Assembly: GCF_025397995.1 (NCBI RefSeq)
Contig: NZ_CP104550.1
Span: forward strand, 834,001 to 898,000
DNA length: 64,000 nt
Reading direction: 5' to 3'
Source of the DNA: Methanothermobacter wolfeii
Lineage (GTDB): Archaea > Methanobacteriota > Methanobacteria > Methanobacteriales > Methanothermobacteraceae
The notes under the pieces are model-generated. The model was not told where the DNA came from and ran no database searches. It was given only the letters and a program-made list of their open reading frames with translations. The position numbers and the translations under genes are program-made. Shown in pieces: positions 1 to 8,229 of this stretch. Each line of letters starts with the position of its first letter. The first letter of the stretch is position 1.

Positions 1-1
1 A

Positions 2-466
2 GCACCCGAGGAATACCTGAGGGGATGGGAACATGAAAACCCGGAAGGTGACCTCAAATTCCTCGAAGACCCCCTCAATCACCACGAACCTCAAATCGAA
101 AAGATAAGATCCGACCTTGAAGGTGTATGGGACAGCCTGGTTTCTGAACTCCAGTTCTTCCACAATGCACTCCAGGAGCCAGGATTCGAATTCGGATTCA
201 GGGTCACAGAGGAGGTGCTCAGATTCATGCATGCAGCCTGGATCTACAAGGGACGCCCGAAGCCATGGAGGGGCTGGGAACGGTACATGGACGCCCAGAT
301 AAAACAGAAGATCCTCCCCAAGATCCACGGCCCAGAAAGACTCCTTAAGGGGACGCTGGAGGATCTCAGGGACCACTGCAGCGGAAAATACCCCGCCTCG
401 GAGAGAAAACTCAATGAAATGATAGAAACCCTCAAAATCCAGAGGTACGTCTCATTCATAAGGTAG
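2..466 (+). CDS. McrB-like AAA+ GTPase, C-terminal end (partial)
   Basis: The window opens inside this gene; an uninterrupted frame runs from base 2 to the TAG at 464-466, giving about 154 residues. The preserved tail is typical of McrB-family motor subunits of modification-dependent restriction systems: a helical segment with FGFRVTEEVLRFMHAAW followed by DAQIKQKILPKIHGP near the C-terminus, where McrB/COG1401 proteins carry a conserved I-x-QKILPK-x-G motif. The Walker motifs lie outside the window. Only 5 bases separate its stop from the next gene, a DUF2357 nuclease, which is the usual partner, so the pair is probably one operon. The family assignment is from the tail alone. Confidence 0.75.
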   Translation, partial: APEEYLRGWEHENPEGDLKFLEDPLNHHEPQIEKIRSDLEGVWDSLVSELQFFHNALQEPGFEFGFRVTEEVLRFMHAAWIYKGRPKPWRGWERYMDAQIKQKILPKIHGPERLLKGTLEDLRDHCSGKYPASERKLNEMIETLKIQRYVSFIR

Positions 467-471
467 ATGGG

Positions 472-2178
472 ATGATGGACCGGGAGATCATCATCAAATT
501 CAGACAGGGAACCCTGAGGATCAACGGGGGCCCGGCAACAACCCAACATCCTGAAAGGGAAGTTGAAGTGAACGGTTACACCGTGAGACTCATAAACGTA
601 CCGGAGGTGGATAGACCGGGCATTGAAAGCCTTGAATACTGCCCCTACTATGATAACCTGAGTGAGATCATGCTCCTGGAGGAGACAGAATACCAGGTAC
701 TCATCGAGGGAGCCCCCGATGCAGAGTTCGCCCCCTCTTCAGGAAACCTTTTCAGGAAGATGCGCTTTGACCTTGAGGGTAAGACAGCCGGGATACTGAA
801 CTTCAAAAGCTATGCCGGCAAGTCCTTCCTTGGGATCAGAACATGGCATGGCACAGAGGAGATACCCGTTGAGGTGAGGTCAAAAAAGATAAACTACCAT
901 GAACAGTACCCTGCCATGCTGGCTGACCTCTCAGAGGAGATAACATCCATAATCCTTGAGAGTGATTCATCCACCTTCCAGTTCTTCAGCCCTGAGGCTA
1001 GGAAGAAAAAGACCCTCTATGAGGACTTCCTCCTCCTTGAACACATCTTCCGGCCCCGGAACCTTCCTGCCGCGGCTGAATACATCAACCATAACTTCTA
1101 CTCTGGCCTTGAACGTGAAGTGGATGTGGTGCCCGCTGCCCTTGCATCCGCAGTGGATGCCGATGAACTTCCCATGGTCATCTCGGACCCGACCAGCATT
1201 GATGCCAGTGGAACACCCCTTAACCTCCCCCACGTAAACCTCAGGGAGACCCCTGACACCCCCGAGAACCGCTTCTACAGGTACTTCCTCGAGAACCTTG
1301 AGGATCTCATCCTTGAACTCCTTGAAACCGCCCCTGAGGGTTACCTAAAGGATTCACTCATGGGCTTCAGGGATGAAGTGAACATCCTCCTCTCCGCTGG
1401 CTGGCTCAGGGAAGTGGGGACCCTGAGGAGCCTCCCCCTGAACTCCCAGGTACTCCAGAAGAGGGAGGGATACAGGGACATCCTCAGATACTTCTTCATG
1501 CTTGACCTTTCACTGAGATTCACCTGGGATGAACTCGAGGATGCCCTAGAGGGCTTTGAGAGGAGGCTCAGTGAACTCTACGAGTACTGGTGCTACTTCA
1601 AGATAATCAGGATCCTGGAGGATATAACAGGGGACAGGGCGGATCCCTCTGAAATATTCTATCTGAGGGACTGGAAGGTCAGCATAAGGAGGGGTAACTC
1701 AATATTAAGTTTCAGGATGGATGATGTGAGGATTCTGCTATCATACAACGGGAGGTTCACCAGGGATACCGGCTGCAGGTCCTATTCCCTTCCCTTCAGA
1801 CCGGACTACTCGATACTCGTGGATGTGGGTGAGTGCACCTACTTCATACACCTTGATGCCAAGTACCGCTCCACCGTGAAGTTGGAGGACTTCTATGAGG
1901 ATGTTGACCTCAGGGACAGGAGGGAGGAGCTTGAAAGGGACTACCGGGATGGTGATGTCTACAAGATGCACACCTATAAGGACGCCATACTCCACAGCAG
2001 GGGCGCCTATATACTCTACCCTGGCTCGGAGGAGGTGGTGTTCCAGGAGGATGACGGGCATGAGGTTCCATCCGTGGGTGCGTTCCCCCTGAATCCTGGT
2101 GGAAGTGAGGATGATGAGGGGAAGCTCAGGGACTTCCTTGAAGCGGTTATTTTAGAGCTTATGAAATATAAGAATTAA
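472..2178 (+). CDS. DUF2357 / McrC-like PD-(D/E)XK nuclease
   Basis: A protein of 568 residues (567 if the second ATG at 475 is used). The first two thirds look like the DUF2357 region that partners McrB-like GTPases. The last third holds a PD-(D/E)XK-type nuclease core: an aspartate in YSILVDVGE, then the strand YFIHLDAKYR, whose D-A-K is the characteristic DUF2357/DUF524 nuclease signature. By analogy with McrBC, the upstream GTPase would translocate DNA and this protein would recognise modified or foreign DNA and cut it. That role is inferred from family and context. It starts 5 bases after its partner's stop, indicating translational coupling. Confidence 0.8.
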   Translation: MMDREIIIKFRQGTLRINGGPATTQHPEREVEVNGYTVRLINVPEVDRPGIESLEYCPYYDNLSEIMLLEETEYQVLIEGAPDAEFAPSSGNLFRKMRFDLEGKTAGILNFKSYAGKSFLGIRTWHGTEEIPVEVRSKKINYHEQYPAMLADLSEEITSIILESDSSTFQFFSPEARKKKTLYEDFLLLEHIFRPRNLPAAAEYINHNFYSGLEREVDVVPAALASAVDADELPMVISDPTSIDASGTPLNLPHVNLRETPDTPENRFYRYFLENLEDLILELLETAPEGYLKDSLMGFRDEVNILLSAGWLREVGTLRSLPLNSQVLQKREGYRDILRYFFMLDLSLRFTWDELEDALEGFERRLSELYEYWCYFKIIRILEDITGDRADPSEIFYLRDWKVSIRRGNSILSFRMDDVRILLSYNGRFTRDTGCRSYSLPFRPDYSILVDVGECTYFIHLDAKYRSTVKLEDFYEDVDLRDRREELERDYRDGDVYKMHTYKDAILHSRGAYILYPGSEEVVFQEDDGHEVPSVGAFPLNPGGSEDDEGKLRDFLEAVILELMKYKN

Positions 2179-2223
2179 CCCGTCACATCAAATCTCTGAT
2201 TATCAGTATCATGGTGGAGACGA

Positions 2224-2515
2224 ATGACGTTAATAACTATATCAGATGAATTTAATTCACCAGAATTATTTTCAAAGACAAGTAACCTTATATCAGATAA
2301 CTATGGTTTGATGAAGAACTAGAGTACTATGATGTGCACCATGGAGAATTAACAATAGAAGACAAGAAACACCTTGAAGACTCATAAGAGAAAAGTTTAA
2401 AGAATATGGATTCAGTGAGCTGTTCTTTTATCATTCAAGTCCACTACTGTCCACGCCCTACTTTGAGATTTTATGGTTCCCCATAGACAGCTATCTAACT
2501 CAAAAATCTAGCTAA
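2224..2515 (+). pseudogene. Frameshifted small gene of unknown family
   Basis: The interval holds three successive open segments in different frames that join into one plausible protein of about 95 residues. The ATG at 2224 follows GGTGGA and reads MTLITISDEFNSPELF; about codon 27 the frame shifts to a segment containing FDEELEYYDVHHGELTIEDK; after EDS it shifts again into IREKFKEYGFSELFFYHSS and ends at TAA 2513-2515. The charged, coding-like composition across both breaks supports a real gene that has decayed, or two sequencing errors. It is AT-richer than the restriction genes upstream, and I do not recognise the family. Being at the edge of a McrB-like locus, it may be the remnant of a third component. 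Confidence 0.5.
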
Positions 2516-2597
2516 GAAATAAAACCATAACAAAAAAATTGAAAAAAAATGAAAATATTTAAAGTTTAGAATTAATTTAAATCTTATTTTAAGATAG

Positions 2598-2957
2598 TCA
2601 GGCTAAAAGGTCACCAACCCTCTCGGCACTTCTTTTCATCTCTATCCTTATCATACCGAGGTTCACATCGACCTCTGTTATAACAACAAGGATCCCCTCA
2701 CCGGCGTCTATCATGAGGGTCTTACCCCTTTTACCCTCTATCATGACCTGCTCCAGGGGGTCGTGTCTGATCTCCTCTGCGGACCTTTCGGCTGTACCGA
2801 AGACCGCTGATGCCATTGCAGCCACGAGTTCCGCGTCGATGTCACCGGGCACCTGGCTCTCGATTATGAGACCGTCCTTACCAACGACCAGGGATCCGTT
2901 AACACCGTTTATTCTTCCAAGGTCCTTGAGTATCCTCTCTATCAACCCTAACACCAC
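2598..2957 (-). CDS. Roadblock/LC7 domain protein
   Basis: A 119-residue single-domain protein resembling the Roadblock/LC7 (MglB-like) fold: an N-terminal helix ([20 protein letters not shown]), the strand [16 protein letters not shown], a long helix and C-terminal strands with a hydrophobic [11 protein letters not shown]. Such proteins dimerise and often act on small Ras-like GTPases or serve as scaffolds; no GTPase gene lies beside it here. The start is one of two adjacent GTG codons (2957 or 2954). The first directly abuts the stop codon of the Hmd paralogue upstream, so the two are translationally coupled. Confidence 0.75.
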   Translation of the reverse strand: MVLGLIERILKDLGRINGVNGSLVVGKDGLIIESQVPGDIDAELVAAMASAVFGTAERSAEEIRHDPLEQVMIEGKRGKTLMIDAGEGILVVITEVDVNLGMIRIEMKRSAERVGDLLA

Positions 2958-3983
2958 CTATTCAAACATCTTCCTCATGCATCTTCTTATTGTTCCCTCA
3001 GCCGCCCTTTCACCCATAACGGTTTTAAGTTCAGCTGTGAGTGCCTGGGCAGCCACCAGGTCTGTGTGATTAACATCAGCACCATCTATCCACTTCATAA
3101 CATCCTCATTGAGGTCTGATAGTTTCCTGAGGGCTGCGTCGAGTTCCTCCTGCTCATCAAGGAGGTGCATTGATTTTGCGCTCTTTACAAGGAGTTCTGG
3201 GTTCATTGCCCGTGCCATGCCCCTGACGCCTGAGGTTTCAACCAGGGATGCCATTGTCTGGAGTGTCATGAGTATCTGCTTCTCAACCATCTCCTCAGGC
3301 GCCCCTATGATCTTTGTACCGACGTAGTAGTAGTCCAGGACTCCTGAGAGGGCTACTGCGGTCACCAGGGACCCCATGTCTGCAACCGCACTTGATACGT
3401 CTGCAGGGACCACGTATGCCTTCTTACCTGAGCTTTCTGCAAGTTCAACGCATCTTGCTATCTGTTCATCCGTTGCCATGTCAAGGTCGCTTGTTGCGTG
3501 TCCGCCTATGACGTAGTGTTCGTGCTGTGGTGTGCCTGGTACGGCTGCAGGGTGCATGGATGCTATGCCGATGTCCCTTCGCTCCATCCTGAGCTCCTTC
3601 TCAAGGACGTAGTAGAGTACCACGGGTGATACGGTGCAGGTGTTTGCTATCACCGCGTTTTCAGGGAGCTCCGGGAGTATGTTCTTTGCAATCTCAAATG
3701 TCTTCTTACCGAAGGGTGTGAATAGAACTGCCACCTCGGCCTCCCTGGCGGCCTCTGCATCATCATCAGTTACGGTTACACCTGCCTCCTCAACCAGGTT
3801 CCAGTGGTCATCATCAAGGATTCCCCTAGCTGGCTCTGCAAGTGTGACTTCATGTCCTGCCTCTGCAAATTCAATTGCCATCCGGCTTCCACCGTATGGT
3901 GCCTCCCCACCGTATTTTTCAGGGAGGTTCAGGTTTTCAATGTATAGTTTCTGATTACCTGCTCCATAAACCGTTACCTTCAT
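2958..3983 (-). CDS. hmdIII: Hmd-related protein (HmdIII-like paralogue)
   Basis: A 341-residue relative of the H2-forming methylenetetrahydromethanopterin dehydrogenase. It has an N-terminal Rossmann start (MKVTVYGAGNQ), the conserved SMHPAAVPGTPQH segment and a cysteine in IANTCTVSP that corresponds to the iron-ligating cysteine of Hmd. Known Methanothermobacter genomes carry Hmd plus paralogues (HmdII and HmdIII) that lack clear H2-forming activity and whose roles are debated. The glycine-rich N-terminus differs from true Hmd, supporting a paralogue; HmdIII rather than HmdII is my reading of genomic position. ATG at 3983 is preferred over GTG at 3992 because GAGTGAT sits 4 bases before it. 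It is co-transcribed with a Roadblock protein. Confidence 0.85.
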   Translation of the reverse strand: MKVTVYGAGNQKLYIENLNLPEKYGGEAPYGGSRMAIEFAEAGHEVTLAEPARGILDDDHWNLVEEAGVTVTDDDAEAAREAEVAVLFTPFGKKTFEIAKNILPELPENAVIANTCTVSPVVLYYVLEKELRMERRDIGIASMHPAAVPGTPQHEHYVIGGHATSDLDMATDEQIARCVELAESSGKKAYVVPADVSSAVADMGSLVTAVALSGVLDYYYVGTKIIGAPEEMVEKQILMTLQTMASLVETSGVRGMARAMNPELLVKSAKSMHLLDEQEELDAALRKLSDLNEDVMKWIDGADVNHTDLVAAQALTAELKTVMGERAAEGTIRRCMRKMFE

Positions 3984-4137
3984 TGTTATCACTCAAATGG
4001 GTTTATAACTGGAAAATTTCATTATTGTAACTCATCCTATTAAAGTTTTATCTTCAAAGGAGCCCTGGGAATGGTTTTATAGATCATTGAACCGTTCTAA
4101 GGGATATGCTGAAAATTTTAAGGGTATGTGTCATGAA

Positions 4138-4147
4138 AGTTATAAAT
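4138..4147 (+). promoter_or_regulatory. TATA box of the K+ channel gene
   Basis: The sequence AGTTATAAATA here matches an archaeal TATA box, preceded by purine-rich bases that could serve as a BRE. Initiation about 25 bases downstream would give a leader of about 30 bases before ATG 4197. Confidence 0.45.
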
Positions 4148-4196
4148 AATCCTATGAACAGAAAAATATCATTAAAATGACACGGTGGCTCGGTTT

Positions 4197-4979
4197 ATGG
4201 ATGACCTTCGAGAAAAAATCAGACTGTTATCAGAGGCCCTCCTCCTTATACTGATTGGTGTCGATGCATTCGCTCTCACAGTAACCGTATTCCTTCCTGT
4301 GAAGCCGGGTACATTCAGCAATATCATCGTCCTTGATCTTTTAACCTCCCTGATCCTTGCAGCCGCCTATCTTCTGAGGCGGGATTTCACCAGTCGTTCA
4401 CTGAATATTCTGGTTGTGGCTGTTCCATTCTACTTTATAGGGTTTTCAATCCTTGGCATGGCTCAGTATTCGCCTTTACTTCGTTTACTGAACTTCATCA
4501 AGGTTATGGGTCTTTCAATTGCCCTGGTGCAGCTTGCAGGGTCCCTTGGTGAATTTCTGAGGAGGAGTCGTCTCAGTTATGGGCTGGGGTTCTTTGTGAC
4601 ATCCCTCTTTGTCTTCACGGTTATATTTTACCTTGCGGAGAGCCCTGTTAATCCTTCGGTGTCAACCTATGAGGATTCCCTATGGTACGTCCTCCAGACC
4701 CTCACAACCGTGGGTTATGGTGATATAATTCCTGTAACCTTCCCTGGGAGGCTTGCGGGCATCCTTCTAATGTTGAGTGCCATTGCAACCACAAGTCTCG
4801 TCACTGCCTCTGCAACCTCAACCCTCCTGGAGAGGATAGGTGAGGAGCAGGAGCGGATGGTGTCCGAGAGAAGGGAGGCCTTCCGTTTACTTGAGAAGAG
4901 GATTGATGAACTTGAGGGTCGTCTTGAAAGGATTGAAAAATTAACCAGGGACCTTGTTGACATCATGAAAAAGGATTGA
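4197..4979 (+). CDS. Six-helix potassium channel, Kv-like
   Basis: About 260 residues with roughly six membrane segments: four N-terminal hydrophobic helices, then S5, pore loop and S6. The pore holds the selectivity filter TTVGYGD, diagnostic of K+ channels. The segment preceding the pore domain has few regularly spaced arginines, so voltage sensing is doubtful. The C-terminus after S6 is a charged coiled coil (RRIDELEGRLERIEKLTRDL-like), probably for tetramerisation; there is no RCK domain, unlike MthK of this genus. ATG at 4197 is chosen because GGTGG lies 8 bases upstream; GTG at 4185 is the alternative. It is a single gene between divergent and convergent neighbours. Confidence 0.88.
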   Translation: MDDLREKIRLLSEALLLILIGVDAFALTVTVFLPVKPGTFSNIIVLDLLTSLILAAAYLLRRDFTSRSLNILVVAVPFYFIGFSILGMAQYSPLLRLLNFIKVMGLSIALVQLAGSLGEFLRRSRLSYGLGFFVTSLFVFTVIFYLAESPVNPSVSTYEDSLWYVLQTLTTVGYGDIIPVTFPGRLAGILLMLSAIATTSLVTASATSTLLERIGEEQERMVSERREAFRLLEKRIDELEGRLERIEKLTRDLVDIMKKD

Positions 4980-5031
4980 AAAACTTTAAAAGTTGGATTC
5001 ACCTATTCATATTTGTCCTGTGGTAAGTTAT

Positions 5032-8000
5032 TCATGAGCCATTTACTAATTCTATCTTCCCATGTCTTCGTTCTGTTTTTGGAGAATTCTTATCTGAATA
5101 TATTGGAGTATTTTTATCTGGATAAATGTATCTTTTTCCGGAGATCGGTGTTTCAGTTTCCTCGATCTTTTGAAGGTCTTGCTCAATGTAATGCTTCAAC
5201 TGTTTATTCAAGGTACTGTAATCACCGTAGATCCTCTTGATATTATCTCCAGATCCATGAAGATCTTCAGATACATGCTCATTATTATCACCAGCAGAAG
5301 AGACATCAGCAACTGGAGAACCATGTTCCGCCTTCCAGATACCGCATAAACTTGAGAATATGCACCATCTACATAGATCACTTTCTTTCGGTGCAAAATC
5401 CTCCATTCTTATACCAGATGTAACCTTTAAAAGAATATCATCAATATTTTCTGCAGGATCAACCAGTACCCATGAGGAATCCAGAAACGTGTAAATCCAG
5501 TGTGCGGCAAATTTATATCCAAGTGAATGCCTGTAAATTCCTAGCTGGAGTTTAAGTTCCTCAATATCCAGTGAATCAACGGTCGTGACCTTGAAGTCCA
5601 CTATTTCCATTTCCCCTCTATCATTTTCAATTATAAGATCTGTCCTTCCCCTTATGAGAACTCCATCCTTAAGTATGCTGAATGGTTTCTCAGCGGACAC
5701 AATCCTCCCGGCCCTGGACCTTATATTTTCAGCGTATCTCCTGAGGAGTTTACCAATAGTCTTTAGACTTTCCTGACTTATTTCAACCCTCCTGAAACAC
5801 TCGGATGTTAACCTTTTAATGTAGTCATCGGTTATCTCCATGTTCTTCATCATGCGGATATTTATTCTTCTAAGGCAATCATGGACTGCCAGACCAAAGA
5901 GCTGATTCAGTGTTGGGGGCACTTCAAAACCAAACTCATATTCCATCATGTAAAGGAAGGGGCATTTGAGGTATTTTTTGACCTCAGAGAAGCTTATCTT
6001 TATCGTGTCTGGAATCTCCGTGTCCCTGACTTCGCATCGGTTTTTTATTATAAGAGGGGCCTCATTAGCATCCACTGGCATGAGTCCAGATTTTCCCTTT
6101 AACTCCTCTATAAATGGGGAGTAGCCGATCCTCTGCCTGTGGTTCTCTGTGGCGGATATTATAAGGAGATCCTGTGCTCTCGTCATTGAAACATAAAACA
6201 GCCTTCTCTCCTCCAGAAGATTGGAATCAACTTTATATTTCTTCAAGGAGTCGGGGAGCTCTACATCTTTATATGACTTGAAATTTAATGGTACTTTGCC
6301 GTTGAAAACGGAGCAGACTATGACCACAGGAAATTCAAGTCCCTTTGATCTGTGCATGGTCATTATGTTGACTGAGTATGGGTTTTCAAGAATTATCTGA
6401 TCATAGGTCTTTTTCAGTTTGGCCATCCTCAAGAATTTAAGGAAGCCATCTATGTCTGCATCGTTTGATACTGTGGTGTAATCCCTGATGATTGAAGTGA
6501 ATCTTGCTATGTTGTAGAGTTTCTCCTTTGAGAAGTCGTCATACCTGGAAATCAGCTTTTCAGGATATCCTGATATTTCAAGGATTTCATAATACTTCTC
6601 AAGGAGACTCATCTCAGTGTCCATGAGCCTGTTAAGAGATACCAGTTTCTTGATATCTTCTCTGTTACTAAAGCCAGCCTTAAGGAACTCATTATGGTGC
6701 CTGTACTTCCTGACCTCATTTTCGCCTATCTCCATAATTCTTTTTATTGTTTCCTCACTGATTTCAAGCACCTCTCCTTCAAGATATTCAAGTCCCGTTC
6801 CACGGGTCTTTGTGAGTATTCTTTTATCTTCATCCCTCAGGTAATGGAAAATATAAAGGATGTAGATTATTTCTTCCCTATCAAAGAATCCTGAATCGCC
6901 CCATAGATTAAAGGGGATTCCCTCTTTTTTGAGTTCATTGATTATTTCAGTCGCATCCTTTTTGACGCTTCTAAAGAGCAGTGTGACGTATCCGTAATGT
7001 GGAATTATACCGTATCTTTCAAGGTCCTTTATTATTCCAACGACATTGGAGGGTTCATCAGCATGGGTGTGGTTATCGAGGATGAATACCCTGTTACCTG
7101 AGTCCCTTACGGGCTCTATCTTTTTAGGGTACATCCTGTGTTCATCAATAAATTTCTGAGTCACCCGGACTATACCTGGAACAGATCTGAAGTTCTTATT
7201 GAGGATAACAGTTTCTGCACTGTACTTCTTCTGAAAGTTAAGGAAGTTTTGGGGTGTTGACCCCCTGAATCCATATATGCTCTGATCCTCATCACCCACT
7301 GCAAAGATGTTTTTTTCTTTACCTGCAAGAAGTTCTATGAACTTCTCCTGCACAGGACTGGTGTCCTGGTACTCATCAACCATGATGAATCTGTAATGGG
7401 ACCTCAGATCCTCAAGAACGTCAGGGTTGTCCCTTAGAAGCTTTATAACTCTCCACTGCAGGCCTGAGAAGTCAAGGAGTCTCATTTCCTCTGTAAGTTC
7501 AAGGTATTTCTTGTAGGCCATGGCAGCTCTTTTCTCTTTCTTTGAGCCACCAAATTTTTTATAGTAATCCATGAGTTCATCAGGGCACACCATGTTTTCC
7601 TGAGATTCATTGAAGAATTTCTGTATATCTTTGAATGCAAGCTCGTTCACGATTCCAAGTCCCAGCTCTTCACGTTTTTCAAATATGAACATTAGCTGTG
7701 CCTCTTCCTCAAGAATGTCAAAACGCGAACCCAGAGAATGTCTATCCGCATGGTTTCTGAGGATGCGGTTACAGAAGGAGTGTATGGTTGATATCTGCAT
7801 TGTTTCGCCGCGGGGTCCTATCCGTTTTATTATCCTTTCCTTGAGTTCATCTGCAGCTTTATTGCTGAAGGTTATAACAACGATTGAATCTGATGGAACA
7901 CCCCTCTCATCAATCAGTTTAACAACCCTTTCAACTATAACCCTCGTCTTCCCGGCTCCGGGTCCCGCCACAACAAGCATCGGCCCCTTGAAGTGTTCAA

Positions 8001-8046
8001 CAGCCTTTTTCTGTTCATCTGTCAGTTCAATCCTGCCGGCCTGCAT
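5032..8046 (-). CDS. UvrD/AddA-type helicase with Cas4-like nuclease tail
   Basis: A protein of 1004 residues with superfamily 1A helicase motifs in order: Walker A AGPGAGKT (about residues 27-34), DEYQDTSPVQ, QSIYGFRG and RLFYVSMTRAQDLL. The last quarter is a RecB/Cas4-type nuclease: a first cysteine in YLKCPFLYMMEYEF, the core GRTDLI plus EIVDFKVTT, then CRWCIFSSLC. The four cysteines predict an iron-sulfur staple as in Cas4 and AddB. It probably unwinds and resects DNA ends. About the last 90 residues are polar and lack known motifs. GAGGTG 6 bases upstream selects ATG 8046 over GTG 8055. The gene looks clearly AT-richer than its neighbours, suggesting transfer. Confidence 0.88.
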   Translation of the reverse strand: MQAGRIELTDEQKKAVEHFKGPMLVVAGPGAGKTRVIVERVVKLIDERGVPSDSIVVITFSNKAADELKERIIKRIGPRGETMQISTIHSFCNRILRNHADRHSLGSRFDILEEEAQLMFIFEKREELGLGIVNELAFKDIQKFFNESQENMVCPDELMDYYKKFGGSKKEKRAAMAYKKYLELTEEMRLLDFSGLQWRVIKLLRDNPDVLEDLRSHYRFIMVDEYQDTSPVQEKFIELLAGKEKNIFAVGDEDQSIYGFRGSTPQNFLNFQKKYSAETVILNKNFRSVPGIVRVTQKFIDEHRMYPKKIEPVRDSGNRVFILDNHTHADEPSNVVGIIKDLERYGIIPHYGYVTLLFRSVKKDATEIINELKKEGIPFNLWGDSGFFDREEIIYILYIFHYLRDEDKRILTKTRGTGLEYLEGEVLEISEETIKRIMEIGENEVRKYRHHNEFLKAGFSNREDIKKLVSLNRLMDTEMSLLEKYYEILEISGYPEKLISRYDDFSKEKLYNIARFTSIIRDYTTVSNDADIDGFLKFLRMAKLKKTYDQIILENPYSVNIMTMHRSKGLEFPVVIVCSVFNGKVPLNFKSYKDVELPDSLKKYKVDSNLLEERRLFYVSMTRAQDLLIISATENHRQRIGYSPFIEELKGKSGLMPVDANEAPLIIKNRCEVRDTEIPDTIKISFSEVKKYLKCPFLYMMEYEFGFEVPPTLNQLFGLAVHDCLRRINIRMMKNMEITDDYIKRLTSECFRRVEISQESLKTIGKLLRRYAENIRSRAGRIVSAEKPFSILKDGVLIRGRTDLIIENDRGEMEIVDFKVTTVDSLDIEELKLQLGIYRHSLGYKFAAHWIYTFLDSSWVLVDPAENIDDILLKVTSGIRMEDFAPKESDLCRWCIFSSLCGIWKAEHGSPVADVSSAGDNNEHVSEDLHGSGDNIKRIYGDYSTLNKQLKHYIEQDLQKIEETETPISGKRYIYPDKNTPIYSDKNSPKTERRHGKIELVNGS

Positions 8047-8139
8047 GGAGTACACCTCAATGTTCTGAATCTATGTTTACTGTTTACTTTTATAGTTTTT
8101 TGATTGATAACGAGGTCTTTTGGGTGCAACCACCTAATA

Positions 8140-8157
8140 ATTAAAATTAATTTTAAT
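8140..8157. promoter_or_regulatory. 18-bp perfect palindrome upstream of the CobN-like gene
   Basis: ATTAAAATTAATTTTAAT is its own reverse complement. It lies about 25 bases upstream of a TATA-like TTAAATATT (about 8174-8182) and 90 bases before the CobN-like start, a position suited to an operator. A shorter inverted motif, GGGTG-CAAC-CACCT, lies just upstream at about 8122-8135. Binding of a metal-responsive regulator is conceivable for a chelatase gene but is inference; AT-rich palindromes also occur by chance. Confidence 0.35.
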
Positions 8158-8229
8158 ATAATTAAAGAAAAACTTAAATATTACTTCTTGTTAAAATAAA
8201 CCTGAATTAAATTAAAAGGAGGTGAAATT

